Positions 8,691 through 17,064 of a stretch of 64,000 nt of DNA are shown one piece after another. The notes under the pieces are model-generated. The model had not been told where the DNA came from and did no database searches. It saw nothing but the letters and a program-made list of their open reading frames with translations. The stretch is taken from the NCBI RefSeq assembly GCF_004362055.1, contig NZ_SNXB01000012.1, forward strand, positions 1-64,000. The letters run 5' to 3'. Both the position numbers and the translations under genes were made by a program. The number at the start of each line of letters is the position of its first letter. Position 1 is the stretch's first letter. Source of the DNA: Flavobacterium sp. 245 (GTDB lineage: Bacteria > Bacteroidota > Bacteroidia > Flavobacteriales > Flavobacteriaceae).

Positions 8691-9238
8691 TATATTTCTC
8701 TTTTAATTTCTTCTAAACTTTTTTCGGTAAAAATCAATTCTGTAATAATCTGTTTTCGCAAATCAGCAATGTCATCATAATCAAAATATTTTGCCCATGA
8801 AGTCAATTGCTGCAGATTTCGTACTTGTTTTAGTCTTTTTGTGGTTTCAAAACTTGTTCTTAAAACTGCTTTTCCATCATATTCTGGATTGTTTTTATGC
8901 TGATAATTAGCAAGATTTTTTTCGAAATCAGCTTCTATATAATACAGCTTTTCCTCAGCATTATCGGGATAAAATTCATTCCAGTTTGCAAAACCAATTT
9001 TCGTTTTTGATTCGGTTTCAGGTTCACTTGCTAATAATCGCCATTTGCTGTTGGCTAATCTTCCCCAATGATTGGAAACTCGGTACATTCCTTCTTCGGT
9101 ATAATAATAAGTACTTCCGGCTTTGCTTTCAAACTGTTTTTTTAAACCTTCAATTTTATCTGGAAGCACTTCATGAAAAACACAAAACGTATTTTTAAAC
9201 GAATTTGGATGTGGCTTAAAATTTTTCTGCATATGCAA
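8690..9238 (-). CDS. Conserved hypothetical protein, 182 residues
   Basis: A soluble protein without signal peptide or membrane segment. It has several tryptophans and tyrosines (STYYYTEEGMYRVSNHWGRL, KIGFANWNEFYP) and a helical C-terminus. I do not recognise a named domain. The start at MHMQ could equally be the internal MQK two codons later. It is translationally coupled to the 49-residue gene downstream through TAATG. Confidence 0.75.
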   Translation of the reverse strand: MHMQKNFKPHPNSFKNTFCVFHEVLPDKIEGLKKQFESKAGSTYYYTEEGMYRVSNHWGRLANSKWRLLASEPETESKTKIGFANWNEFYPDNAEEKLYYIEADFEKNLANYQHKNNPEYDGKAVLRTSFETTKRLKQVRNLQQLTSWAKYFDYDDIADLRKQIITELIFTEKSLEEIKREI

Positions 9239-9284
9239 ATATACTCAGATTGTCACGAACTCCCTAAAACAAACCTAAATTGAT

Positions 9285-9292
9285 TAACTTTG
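9285..9292 (+). promoter_or_regulatory. -7 promoter box TAACTTTG
   Basis: TAACTTTG matches the Bacteroidota sigma-A -7 consensus TAnnTTTG. It lies inside the 5' end of the longest possible ORF (ATG 9280), which makes the ATG at 9319 the better start of the following gene. Confidence 0.6.
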
Positions 9293-9318
9293 CATCTTCA
9301 ATTTTAAAACAAAAAACG

Positions 9319-9564
9319 ATGTCTAAAGATTCACATGAAAAAATGCCGCAAAAAGGAGTTTACACCGGTATTATCGAAAAAGATGAAAACAATAATTATT
9401 TCTGCGGAGAATATCTTTTAGATTATAAAATCGCACATACTAATTTTAATATTGGAGACTGGGTTACTATTAAATCTGTAATCGAAAACCCAAGTGACAT
9501 TAGCTACGACAAATACCCTAAGAAATCTAAAAACTTCGATAAGGCGAATCATAAGCCGGAATAA
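9319..9564 (+). CDS. Conserved hypothetical small protein, 81 residues
   Basis: Begins MSKDSHEK at 9319. The longer ORF from 9280 would begin upstream of the probable transcription start, so it is rejected. The protein is soluble and hydrophilic. A central part (GVYTGIIEKDENNNYFCGEYLLDYKI) looks like a small beta-rich fold and is followed by a charged tail. The function is unknown. It is divergently transcribed from the gene at 8690-9238. Confidence 0.75.
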   Translation: MSKDSHEKMPQKGVYTGIIEKDENNNYFCGEYLLDYKIAHTNFNIGDWVTIKSVIENPSDISYDKYPKKSKNFDKANHKPE

Positions 9565-9893
9565 GTTTGTTTCAGGTTTCAGGTTTCAAGTTTTGTATAG
9601 CGCATATTTTTTAACGCAAAGAACGCTAAGGTTATTTTTGCTGCGTGTTATACATTGAGAATATTAAGTTCGCAAAGCTTTGTATTGACAAAGCTTTGCG
9701 AACTTTGCGTTTTTATAAAACTATGCAAATATAAAACCTTGCGTACTTTGCGGTTAAATTTTATCAGCACCTATTAATATTTTTTAGTTGAAAACAGAAA
9801 AGTTAAAAAAAAGTGTACCTTTGCAAAAAATTTGTCGATTTGAACCAATTAATATCGATTTCAAACTAATAGACAAGTAGTTACCTTTTATTT
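9565..9893. other. Intergenic region with a long perfect hairpin and a promoter
   Basis: There is no ORF of note. A perfect 16-bp inverted repeat with a 4-base loop lies at 9668-9703 (GTTCGCAAAGCTTTGT and its complement), and it is followed by TTTGCGTTTTT, so it could terminate plus-strand transcription from 9319-9564. Several short GCAAAG/CTTTGCG words are scattered around it. The -7 box TACCTTTG at 9816-9823 probably drives the J-domain gene, giving a leader of about 65 bases. Confidence 0.6.
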
Positions 9894-10334
9894 ATGAAAA
9901 AAATAGTTGAATACCGCAAGTTACTAAACGTAGAAAAAACTGCAGAGTTAAAAGATTTAAAAACAATTTATCGTAATGCAATGAAAGAATCGCATCCTGA
10001 TAAATTTGTAGGTGATGAAGCTGGTTTAAAAGATGCAGAAGAAAAAAGTAAAACAATCATTGAAGCTTACCACTTTTTAGTAAGTATTCACCCTGATACT
10101 ATTAAACTTAATTTACCTGAGTACACTGAAACAATTTCAACTTGTACTATTACAGATTATAAATTTGTAGAAGGACGTTTGATTATTGATTTCTCTAACG
10201 GAAGTGTTTACGAATACATTAGTGTTCCTAAAGCAACTTACGTAAAAATGGTAAACGCTGATTCACCAGGAAGATTTGCAAAAAGACATATCTTGAACTC
10301 TTTTACTTGGAGAAAGAAAACAAATCAAGAATAG
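9894..10334 (+). CDS. J-domain protein with C-terminal KTSC domain
   Basis: A 146-residue cytosolic protein. Residues 1-65 form a J-domain with the invariant HPD at residues 34-36, which stimulates Hsp70 ATPase activity. The C-terminal part (about residues 80-142) has the pattern SVYEYISVPKATYVKMVNADSPGRFAKRHI, which fits the KTSC domain, a small beta-rich domain often linked to RNA or lysyl-tRNA synthetase-like contexts. It probably recruits DnaK to a specific site. It is monocistronic, with its own promoter and terminator. Confidence 0.87.
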   Translation: MKKIVEYRKLLNVEKTAELKDLKTIYRNAMKESHPDKFVGDEAGLKDAEEKSKTIIEAYHFLVSIHPDTIKLNLPEYTETISTCTITDYKFVEGRLIIDFSNGSVYEYISVPKATYVKMVNADSPGRFAKRHILNSFTWRKKTNQE

Positions 10335-10356
10335 TTTTATACTAAAAATATACCTA

Positions 10357-10388
10357 GAAGCACTCCTATTACAGAGTGCTTTTTTTAT
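10357..10388 (+). terminator. Rho-independent terminator of the J-domain gene
   Basis: AGCACTC (10359-10365) / GAGTGCT (10374-10380) is followed by seven T residues on the plus strand. Confidence 0.85.
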
Positions 10389-10552
10389 ACACAAAAAATG
10401 GCAAATTGCTTATTTTCATTCAAAATAAATATGCTATTAATAGTTTTTAATCACACAAAACAATCGAACCACTTGATTTTAGGGACTTTACAACTTAAAA
10501 AACTATAACAAAATTTTAGGTTACAAAATTCTTGATGTTCTATATTTTTAAA

Positions 10553-10560
10553 TACTTTTG
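10553..10560 (+). promoter_or_regulatory. -7 promoter box TACTTTTG
   Basis: TACTTTTG matches TAnnTTTG, with a CTTG about 18 bases upstream as a -33-like element. It lies 34 bases before the start of the thioredoxin-like lipoprotein gene. Confidence 0.6.
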
Positions 10561-10593
10561 TTGCACAAATCAATTAACTAATTAATATTTATA

Positions 10594-11760
10594 ATGAAAA
10601 AAATATTTTTTTTACTTACAGCTTCTGTAGCTATTATTTCATGCAGCAAAGTTAAAGACGGAGAGTATCTAATTACAGGAACTGCAACTGGAATTGCAAA
10701 CGGAAAAACAATCATTCTTCAAGGTCAAGATCCAGTAACACACATGACTGTTGCCCTTGATACAGTAAAAGTTGAAAACGGAAAATTTGAAATAAAAGGA
10801 AAAGTAGTTGAACCAGCTTTTCATACTTTAATTCTTCAAGATGCTAACGCTCCAATTCCATTTATCTTAGAAACTGGAGAAATTGCAATTGCAATTGACA
10901 AAGACAGTATCCATAAATCAAAAATAACTGGAACTTACAACAATGAAGAGTTTGTAAAATTCCAAGAAGATCTAAACAAAACTCAAAAGAGATTAATGGA
11001 TTTTCAGAAAAACAATACTCCAAAAATGCAACAAGCTCAACAAGCACAAGATACAGCAACTATCAATGGCTTGATGAAACAATATATGGAGATCCAAACA
11101 GAAGTTCAGGCAGATACAAAAAAGAAATATGTAGCTTATGCTGAATCTCACCCAAAATCTTTCATTTCTGCGTTAATCGTAAAAGGAATGTCTGAAGATC
11201 CAACTGCAGATGCTAAAAAAGTAGAAAGCATTTATAACTCTTTAGATGAGTCTGTAAAAAACACTACTCCTGCAAAAGAAGCTAAAACAAAAATTGGTCA
11301 AGCAAAATTGCCTGCTGTAGGTGCATCAGCTCCTCCTGTTGGCAGCGCTAAATGAAGAGCAGATTTTTCAGCTCCAAATCCTGAAGGAAAAGTAGTTTCG
11401 CTTAAAGAAAGTTTAGGAAAAGTAACGATCGTTGATTTTTGGGCTTCATGGTGCGGACCATGCCGAAAAGAAAACCCGAATGTTGTAGCTATATATAAAG
11501 AGTTACATTCTAAAGGACTAAACATTATTGGCGTGTCATTAGATAAAGATGCAGACAAGTGGAAAGAAGCTATCGCTAAAGACGGTTTAACTTGGACACA
11601 TGTTTCAAACTTAAAATTCTGGGATGAACCAATTGCAAAACAATATAATGTTGAATCGATTCCTGCAACTTTTATTCTTGATGCATCAGGAAAAGTAGTT
11701 GCACAAGACTTAAGAGGTCCAGAATTGAAAGCAAAAATCATAGAATTATTAGCAAAATAA
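10594..11760 (+). pseudogene. DUF4369-thioredoxin (TlpA-like) lipoprotein gene with an in-frame TGA
   Basis: The first part (10594-11355, 253 residues) has a lipoprotein signal (ending IISCSK), a DUF4369 domain and a long helical linker. The same frame stays open after a TGA at 11353-11355 and encodes a complete thioredoxin-like domain with WASWCGPC (active-site CxxC near 11450), a cis-Pro region (ESIPATF) and a natural stop at 11760. The whole reads as one 388-codon TlpA/ResA-type periplasmic thiol-disulfide protein interrupted once. Around the stop the sequence SAPPVGSAK-stop-RADFSAPN looks longer than the simple APDFSAPN expected at the domain start, so a 27-base insertion carrying the stop is plausible. 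A sequencing error or a genuine split gene (restart at 11533) remains possible, but the restart would lose the CxxC. Confidence 0.75.
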
Positions 11761-11780
11761 TGCTGCTTTTTAAATAAGTT

Positions 11781-11808
11781 AAAAAATCTCCCTAGTGGAG
11801 ATTTTTTT
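11781..11808 (+). terminator. Rho-independent terminator of the thioredoxin-like gene
   Basis: AAAAATCTCC / GGAGATTTTTTT with loop CTAGT follows 20 bases after the stop at 11760. This supports transcription through the whole disrupted gene. Confidence 0.85.
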
Positions 11809-12246
11809 GTTTTATTACCTTATATAATTCTAAAAAGGATATACTATTAAGGACTCAAAAAACGGTTAGAAGAGAAAATTGCAAAAAAACATAGTTACCT
11901 ATTTAAGAGTTTAAATTTTTCTGTTAAATCAACTGCCAAGCAATAACAAATAAAATGATATTTACTTATTATTTATTCTAAGCACATCAATAATAACAAA
12001 GCCTAACGACTTAACGAAACTCAAAGAAAACATCTAAACCATTAAAAAGATACAAAGAATAATCCTACTTTTTAAAACAAACTGAAAAAATATTCACTAT
12101 CGCCTTTTTTTATTTTATTCAATTCCAATGAATTAAAAAATAACTTTAAAATAACTTAAAATTAAGTTCATTTTTTGTTTGCAAATGTAGAAAGAGTTCC
12201 TATCTTTGCCACCGCTTAGAACAACAAAGCACAACAAGCTGAGATC
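11809..12246. other. AT-rich intergenic region before tRNA-Tyr
   Basis: I see no gene in it. The right end holds a textbook Bacteroidota promoter for the tRNA: TTTG at 12178-12181, a 19-base spacer, and TATCTTTG at 12201-12208. Confidence 0.7.
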
Positions 12247-12327
12247 GGGGAGATACTCAAGCGGCCAACGAGGGCAGACTGTAAATCTGCTGTGTGAACT
12301 TCGCAGGTTCGAATCCTGCTCTCCCCA
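12247..12327 (+). tRNA. tRNA-Tyr (anticodon GTA)
   Basis: An 81-nt class II tRNA. The acceptor stem pairs GGGGAGA (12247-12253) with TCTCCCC (12320-12326), and the discriminator is A. The anticodon stem-loop has GTA at 12281-12283, there is a long variable arm, and the T-arm carries GGTTCGAATCC. CCA is not encoded. The 3' half is probably the attachment site of the mobile element that follows, because its integrase gene starts 292 bases downstream. Confidence 0.95.
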
Positions 12328-12394
12328 CTAAAAGGGTATAAGAAGCGAAAACGCAAGTTTTTCAATCTTTTCAAAAACCCGCAAAAAACGTGGT

Positions 12395-12429
12395 AAAGCC
12401 TGCAAATCGTGAGATTCGCAGGCTTTTTT
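12395..12429 (+). terminator. Terminator downstream of tRNA-Tyr
   Basis: AAAGCCTGC / GCAGGCTTT with an inner AATC/GATT helix is followed by a run of six T and TCTTTT. It would end the tRNA transcript and lies between the tRNA and the integrase. Confidence 0.75.
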
Positions 12430-12470
12430 CTTTTATACTGCTTTTCAAATTTTTCAAAACCGCTCAAAAG

Positions 12471-12522
12471 TTTTGTGGCAAAATCGTGGCAAAACTCAGA
12501 GGTAAAAAATTTTGCCACAAAA
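12471..12522. repeat. Putative integrase arm-type sites (GTGGCAAAA repeats)
   Basis: GTGGCAAAA occurs as direct repeats at 12475-12483 and 12486-12494. The 13-bp word at 12471-12483 (TTTTGTGGCAAAA) recurs inverted at 12510-12522. The spacing and position between the tRNA and the integrase gene are those of arm-type binding sites of a tyrosine recombinase or its excision factor. This is inference from position and symmetry. Confidence 0.5.
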
Positions 12523-12619
12523 TAGTACTTAAACACCTATAAACACAGGGGTTAAGGAGGTTAACGACTTGTTTTTTTGATGCTATAATTCTACATTTAT
12601 TAATCTAAAAAGTTGAATT

Positions 12620-13933
12620 ATGTTAGAGAGCAGCTTTGGATTGGCTTTTTTTCTAAAAAGCCCCCACAAAGGAAGTAAAATTAGAGCGGTTTATCTTAGA
12701 ATAACCGTTGATGGAATTCCAAAGGAAACATCCACCAAAAGAAAATGGGACAGCACCCGCTGGGACCAAAAAACCGAAAGAGCAATCGGTACAAAAGAAG
12801 ATGCAAGATCCCTTAACTTCTTTTTGGAGTCACTGATTTTAAAAGTCAATGAATACAAAACAGAGATTATGTACAGCGGAAAACCCATAACTTCAGATAA
12901 AGTTATGGATTACGTTCTGGGAAAAATCACTCCAAGGGTTAAACTGCTGGAGGAATTTCAAAAACACAATAATGAAATGACAGCCCTGCTGGGAAAAGGA
13001 TATGCTAAAGGGACTCTTGACCGCTTTACTATCACAAAAAACCATTTAACAGCTTTTATTAAATTCAAGTTTAAAAGCACAGACATTGAATTTACAGATC
13101 TGAATCTCGAATTTATAAAAGACTTTGAGTTCTACCTTAGAACAGTTCGAAATTGCAGCAACAATACAACACTTAAATACATTGCCAATTTCAAAAAGAT
13201 TGTCATTCGAGCAATCGATAAGGAAATAATCTTAAAAGACCCTTTTAAGAACTTTAAAGGACGTAAAACCAAAATGGTAAAAAAGCCCCTTACGACACAG
13301 GAGTTATATGAATTGGAAAGACATTATTTTACCACAGACAGGCTAAATGTTGTTCGAGATGTATTTGTATTCCAATGTTACACAGGAATGGCCTATATTG
13401 ATGCATATCAATTGAAAAAAACCGATATTAAAAACGGCATTGACGGGAACTTATGGATCATGTCTGAGAGACAAAAAACGAATTCTACCACAAATGTCCC
13501 GCTACTTCCTCAGGCGCTCAAAATTATTGAGAAATATAAAGACCATCCTCTGTGTCTGCAGCGCGGTACTGTGCTGCCTGTTTCTTCCAACCAGAAAATG
13601 AACGAGTATCTTAAAGAGATCGCAATTCTATGCGGTTTCCCTTTTACACTTAACACTCATATGGCACGCCGGACTTTTGGAAGTACAGTTACATTAAACA
13701 ACAATGTCCCGATAAATGTGGTTAAAGAGATGCTAGGCCATGCTTCAGTGAAACAGACCGAAGCCTATGCTATCACAGAACAGAAAACTATTGGACGTGA
13801 AATGTCGCTACTCAATAAAAGACTTAACAAAACTAGTCTTAACATTTCCAAAACAGATTTGGCTATACTGAGTAGATTAGAGAAGGAAATAATGGAAATT
13901 AAAAAGAAATATAATATTCCCTCATCTTCTTAA
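12620..13933 (+). CDS. int: Tyrosine recombinase (ICE integrase)
   Basis: A 437-residue site-specific recombinase. Residues 1-100 form an N-terminal arm-binding domain, about 105-205 a SAM-like core-binding domain, and about 220-390 the catalytic domain. Visible catalytic residues are H347 and R350 (HMARR), H374 (LGHAS) and the nucleophile Y383 (TEAYA). The first catalytic arginine expected in a TGLR-type motif is replaced: the sequence is CYTGMAYID, with Ala258. Loss of this arginine is known in some Bacteroidota conjugative transposon integrases such as IntDOT. It integrates and excises the element at tRNA-Tyr. It ends at a bidirectional terminator shared with the next, convergent gene. Confidence 0.93.
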   Translation: MLESSFGLAFFLKSPHKGSKIRAVYLRITVDGIPKETSTKRKWDSTRWDQKTERAIGTKEDARSLNFFLESLILKVNEYKTEIMYSGKPITSDKVMDYVLGKITPRVKLLEEFQKHNNEMTALLGKGYAKGTLDRFTITKNHLTAFIKFKFKSTDIEFTDLNLEFIKDFEFYLRTVRNCSNNTTLKYIANFKKIVIRAIDKEIILKDPFKNFKGRKTKMVKKPLTTQELYELERHYFTTDRLNVVRDVFVFQCYTGMAYIDAYQLKKTDIKNGIDGNLWIMSERQKTNSTTNVPLLPQALKIIEKYKDHPLCLQRGTVLPVSSNQKMNEYLKEIAILCGFPFTLNTHMARRTFGSTVTLNNNVPINVVKEMLGHASVKQTEAYAITEQKTIGREMSLLNKRLNKTSLNISKTDLAILSRLEKEIMEIKKKYNIPSSS

Positions 13934-13966
13934 ATTCATATTATTACAAATATACATAACAAAAAC

Positions 13967-14003
13967 AAAAGAGGTTATCTCATTTCTGAGATAACCTCTT
14001 TTC
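13967..14003. terminator. Bidirectional terminator between integrase and the convergent gene
   Basis: The inverted repeat AAAGAGGTTATCTC / GAGATAACCTCTTT has a 6-base loop. T-rich tracts follow on both strands, better on the minus strand. It overlaps the last codons of the minus-strand gene at 13980-14300. Confidence 0.75.
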
Positions 14004-14300
14004 ATATAATTCAACTTCACTTCTATAACCTGGATGATAAGAAGGACTGTACTTAATATAGCCAATTTCTTGAAGCTGCTTAAAATATTTATGATAAGTC
14101 GGTAATGTATTTATATGCGATAATTTCATGATTTTACTACGACTTACTTTTATCCTCTGCCTCTCCCCTTGCTTAAAACCCAGACTTAGAATTGCTGTTA
14201 AAATAGCCAGATGCCAAACATTGAGTATGGGATCTTCAATGTAGATCGCTAAATGCTTCATTAGTTGATCCTCTTTTAGTTTATCAACTTCATTCATCAC
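13980..14300 (-). CDS. Winged-helix-like ICE protein
   Basis: A 106-residue basic protein with a probable winged-helix fold: a helical region (NVWHLAILTAILSLGF), then KVSRSKIMKLSHINTLPTYHKYFKQLQEIGYIKYSPSYHPG, which resembles a recognition helix and beta-wing. It shares this layout with the gene at 14719-15030, so the two look paralogous. Its start overlaps the end of the helix-turn-helix gene upstream. It is likely a regulator or accessory DNA-binding protein of the element, possibly acting in excision. Confidence 0.7.
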   Translation of the reverse strand: MMNEVDKLKEDQLMKHLAIYIEDPILNVWHLAILTAILSLGFKQGERQRIKVSRSKIMKLSHINTLPTYHKYFKQLQEIGYIKYSPSYHPGYRSEVELYEKRLSQK

Positions 14301-14559
14301 TAAAAAGTTTTAATAAATCTTCTTTATTATAATAGTACGAACCTAAGACTTTTTTAAATCGCACTTTTTGTGTTGTTCTGAGATTTTGTACCGAACCGGC
14401 AGAAATATCCAACAGCTTTCTGACAGCTTTACTCTTTAGCCATTCAGGATCATCTGTCTCCTTTTTTACAAGATTAGATTGGTTAAAAAGATATTCTATC
14501 TTATCAAAAATAAGCAGACTAAACTGCTTTAAATCTTCTTTTGTTACAGCTTCACTCAT
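14290..14559 (-). CDS. Helix-turn-helix (excisionase-like) protein
   Basis: An 89-residue protein with a C-terminal MerR/HTH_17-type DNA-binding module: EWLKSKAVRKLLDISAGSVQNLRTTQKVRFKKVLGSYYYNKEDLLKLF. This matches the pattern of Bacteroidota excisionase-family proteins encoded next to ICE integrases. It overlaps the next gene by 11 bases, which indicates co-translation. The likely role is directionality factor or regulator. Confidence 0.75.
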   Translation of the reverse strand: MSEAVTKEDLKQFSLLIFDKIEYLFNQSNLVKKETDDPEWLKSKAVRKLLDISAGSVQNLRTTQKVRFKKVLGSYYYNKEDLLKLFSDE

Positions 14560-14718
14560 GATTCATTTTTTTCTTATTTATATTCATATTCCAGTCTATC
14601 TGTGCGTCTTTTCATTAATCCTTGGTTTTGCTGCATCTCTATTAAAAGACGATCAATATTCTACACCCAAAACGAGAAGGCGCCAAGGACGTTGGGAAGA
14701 CCTTCAAAGTACAAGATT

Positions 14719-15030
14719 TCATGACAGTTCAATATTACGTAGTTCAAAGTCAAAAAAATAGATCCTGCTGCCTCTGGTCTTTTTAAAAGAAGGCTCATAG
14801 CGCAGGTAGCCGTACTCGTGCAGTTCATGCATGCATTTATGATAGGTGTATTTAGATGATATCTTGGCAACAGGTGCCAGTTCATGCCTGAAGATTTCAA
14901 TAGGATTGATAAAACCCTTAAGGGAACGGCATCGCAGCAGGGCCGCATAAATGGCAATGTGGGTGCTACTGATCCGATAATCCTTTTCAATCACCGAAAA
15001 GAAATCCGATAAGGGTTTTACACTTTCCAT
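14719..15030 (-). CDS. Winged-helix-like ICE protein, paralogue of 13980-14300
   Basis: A 103-residue protein with the same succession as the gene at 13980-14300: a helix with HIAIYAALLRCRSLKGF, a probable recognition region (VAKISSKYTYHKCMHELHEYGYLRYEPSF), then RGSRIYFFDF as a final strand. It ends 159 bases before the helix-turn-helix gene and begins 6 bases after the gene at 15036-16172. It is probably a DNA-binding accessory protein of the element. Confidence 0.7.
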   Translation of the reverse strand: MESVKPLSDFFSVIEKDYRISSTHIAIYAALLRCRSLKGFINPIEIFRHELAPVAKISSKYTYHKCMHELHEYGYLRYEPSFKKTRGSRIYFFDFELRNIELS

Positions 15031-15035
15031 GAGTT

Positions 15036-16172
15036 CTAAATAGACTGCGATTTTACCTTTCTTTTTTTACCTTCTTTCTGTCCCCCGCCTTCGGGCTCAC
15101 CATCAACATCTTTCTGCTGTTCTTTAGACTCTTTTTTATCCAAGGCATTTTCCTTTTTCTCTTCTCTGCTTTCGCGGTGGTTAATACGCTGTAGGTTTGC
15201 ATCATACACATTCACGGTCTTAAAATGCGGATTGGCCTCCACATGCATCTTGCTTTCCACGCCAGACACTACAAAAGTGACCGACTGCAGGTTTCCTTTT
15301 TTTAAAGAGTTCAAAAGATCTTCCTTAAATTTCGGGGTCTCCAGTTCTTTAATCGAATGTTTGGAAAGCGCTGCTTCTAAATCATACCCATAGTTCTGAT
15401 GGTAATGGTTCAACTTAAAGTTTCCGCTATTTTCGGGATTTTTGAAGTCTAAAGAAATCCAGGAATTATACACCTCTCCCTCTTTGTTTTTCAAGTCCTT
15501 GTTCACTGCTCTGCCGTCCAGCAGATTAAAGGCTTCTTTCATGGTAATGGTATTGTCCTTACTAACATAAAAAATCTGTTCGGGTGCATGTGAAGCTCCT
15601 TCTTTCTCCAGTATGGCTTTATAGGAATTAAAGAAATACAAATCACTCTGGTCTGACTTTTTAAAAGACAGCTCTGAAGACAGTGTCCCGCGGTCAAATT
15701 TTGCTTCATGCGGGATTGTAAATTCTTTTTCTCCTTTTTCCATTTTCTCTTTCAATGCTCCGTCCAGTGTTTCTCCAAAACCAGTGTATTTAATCTGACT
15801 GGCTAGAAATTCTAAATTTTTCTGATTCATAATGTTTATATTTAAGTTGTTTTCTAATATTTCCCTACTTTCCATTTGCTGTCGGGCAAATGCAGTAAGA
15901 TCAAGCTCCTTGTCACAGTAAGTATCAATTCCACTGTGCATAACTATCTTTAAGTTATTGACAAGCGAATCGATCGGCATACTTTTAAAATAGTCTATAT
16001 CATTAGGTCCTACAAGATAGTAATCCTCTGCATGCATTGATGTTTTAAAAAACTGAATAGTATCACTGTCACTTATCAGAGTTAACGGATATGCTATATA
16101 GCGATATTTGTAAGATGCCATTTCCTTAGCTAACGACAACAGAATTTCAGCATCAGCTGTATTTATTATCAT
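15036..16172 (-). CDS. ICE-associated protein of unknown function (DUF3945/DUF4099-like tail)
   Basis: A 378-residue soluble protein. The middle part (about residues 155-330) has the pattern FTIPHEAKFD, then WISLDFKNPENSGNFKLNHYHQNYGYDLEAALSKH, then VTFVVSGVESKMHVEANPHFKTVNVYDANLQRI. That resembles domains found in Bacteroidota mobile-element proteins of the DUF3945/DUF4099 kind. The C-terminus is a highly charged Lys/Glu tail (residues 333-378), which suggests nucleic acid or protein contact. It lies just downstream of TraN on the same strand and may belong to the transfer operon. The function is not known. Confidence 0.6.
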   Translation of the reverse strand: MIINTADAEILLSLAKEMASYKYRYIAYPLTLISDSDTIQFFKTSMHAEDYYLVGPNDIDYFKSMPIDSLVNNLKIVMHSGIDTYCDKELDLTAFARQQMESREILENNLNINIMNQKNLEFLASQIKYTGFGETLDGALKEKMEKGEKEFTIPHEAKFDRGTLSSELSFKKSDQSDLYFFNSYKAILEKEGASHAPEQIFYVSKDNTITMKEAFNLLDGRAVNKDLKNKEGEVYNSWISLDFKNPENSGNFKLNHYHQNYGYDLEAALSKHSIKELETPKFKEDLLNSLKKGNLQSVTFVVSGVESKMHVEANPHFKTVNVYDANLQRINHRESREEKKENALDKKESKEQQKDVDGEPEGGGQKEGKKRKVKSQSI

Positions 16173-16209
16173 ATTTTTTTTAAAAAAAGGTTTAAGGTAT
16201 CATCGTGGA

Positions 16210-17052
16210 TTATTTGATTGGAATTACTTTATCAGTCAGATTATTATTAATATTAATATCTAAATGCCTTCCTCCGTTCACTTCCATAAGCTGAATTGTC
16301 AGGTACTTATTCTCAGGGATAGTAAATTTTTCCAATGCATAAACTTTTATTATTTCAGATTCATATGGAATCACGGTAGATGATGAAGTGGCAAACAGAG
16401 GCTGAATTTCAATTTCCTGTGATGCTGTGCGTTTTGATTTTCTCTGGTCTCTGATAAAAAAACGAAATTGATCTATATCGTAATTGATCTTGGATTTATT
16501 TCGAAACACTACTCTCAAATAAAAAATATCCTCATGAATATAAATACCGTTTACCTCCAGACTGATATGAAACTTTGACTTTTTCAAACCGCTGGTCTTT
16601 TTCTTTTTTAATAAAGCAAGTGAGGCAAACTGTTCTATTTTCTTTTGATTGTCGTTCTCCATTGAAAACAAAATATTCCCACTTACAGCACCTGTATTAT
16701 CAGCTTTAATATTTAAATCAATACATGATTCATCATAGTTCAGAACAAATACATAAAGCCTATTGTCAGCTGTCACTACAGTGAGGTTGCTTTGAGTAAA
16801 ATTCTCCTTTGCTGCTTTGACCAGTAAAACATTCTCAACCCCTTTAGCTTTCTGTACTAAAACATCCGGACTTCCCTTATCGATACTTTTAATAGCGTAT
16901 GGAAAAACGATACTGGTAGTTTTCGAATATCCTATATGAAGATTTTTAAACTCTTCCTGATTCAAACCAATTTTTTCATTAATAAACTGTGCATAGCCTG
17001 ATAGCATTGTCAGAAAACAGCATAACATAAAAGTCCAATTTCTAATTTTCAT
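16210..17052 (-). CDS. traN: Conjugative transposon protein TraN (VirB9-like)
   Basis: A 280-residue exported protein: a signal peptide (CCFLTMLSGYAQF), then a beta-rich region with TTSIVFPYAIKSIDKGSPDVLVQKAKGVENVLLVKAA, typical of the DUF4138/TraN family. TraN is thought to correspond to VirB9, the outer part of the type IV secretion core complex, binding TraM (VirB10-like), whose gene is directly upstream. It is the last clear tra gene on this side. TraO-Q are not found next to it. Confidence 0.88.
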   Translation of the reverse strand: MKIRNWTFMLCCFLTMLSGYAQFINEKIGLNQEEFKNLHIGYSKTTSIVFPYAIKSIDKGSPDVLVQKAKGVENVLLVKAAKENFTQSNLTVVTADNRLYVFVLNYDESCIDLNIKADNTGAVSGNILFSMENDNQKKIEQFASLALLKKKKTSGLKKSKFHISLEVNGIYIHEDIFYLRVVFRNKSKINYDIDQFRFFIRDQRKSKRTASQEIEIQPLFATSSSTVIPYESEIIKVYALEKFTIPENKYLTIQLMEVNGGRHLDININNNLTDKVIPIK

Positions 17053-17064
17053 CTTTTAATTTTT

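Noticed and set aside
9668..9703. Mobile element end
   Set aside because: The perfect inverted repeat lacks target duplication and transposase. A terminator or dispersed repeat explains it.
11353..11355. Selenocysteine codon
   Set aside because: The TGA lies in a linker before the thioredoxin domain, not at the redox site, which has its normal CGPC. No SECIS-like element was seen.
12216..12536. 106-residue minus-strand ORF across the tRNA
   Set aside because: It covers the tRNA-Tyr gene and its terminator in the wrong strand. This is a shadow frame.
15036..16172. Relaxase
   Set aside because: It has no three-histidine or catalytic tyrosine relaxase motif. The charged tail alone is not evidence.
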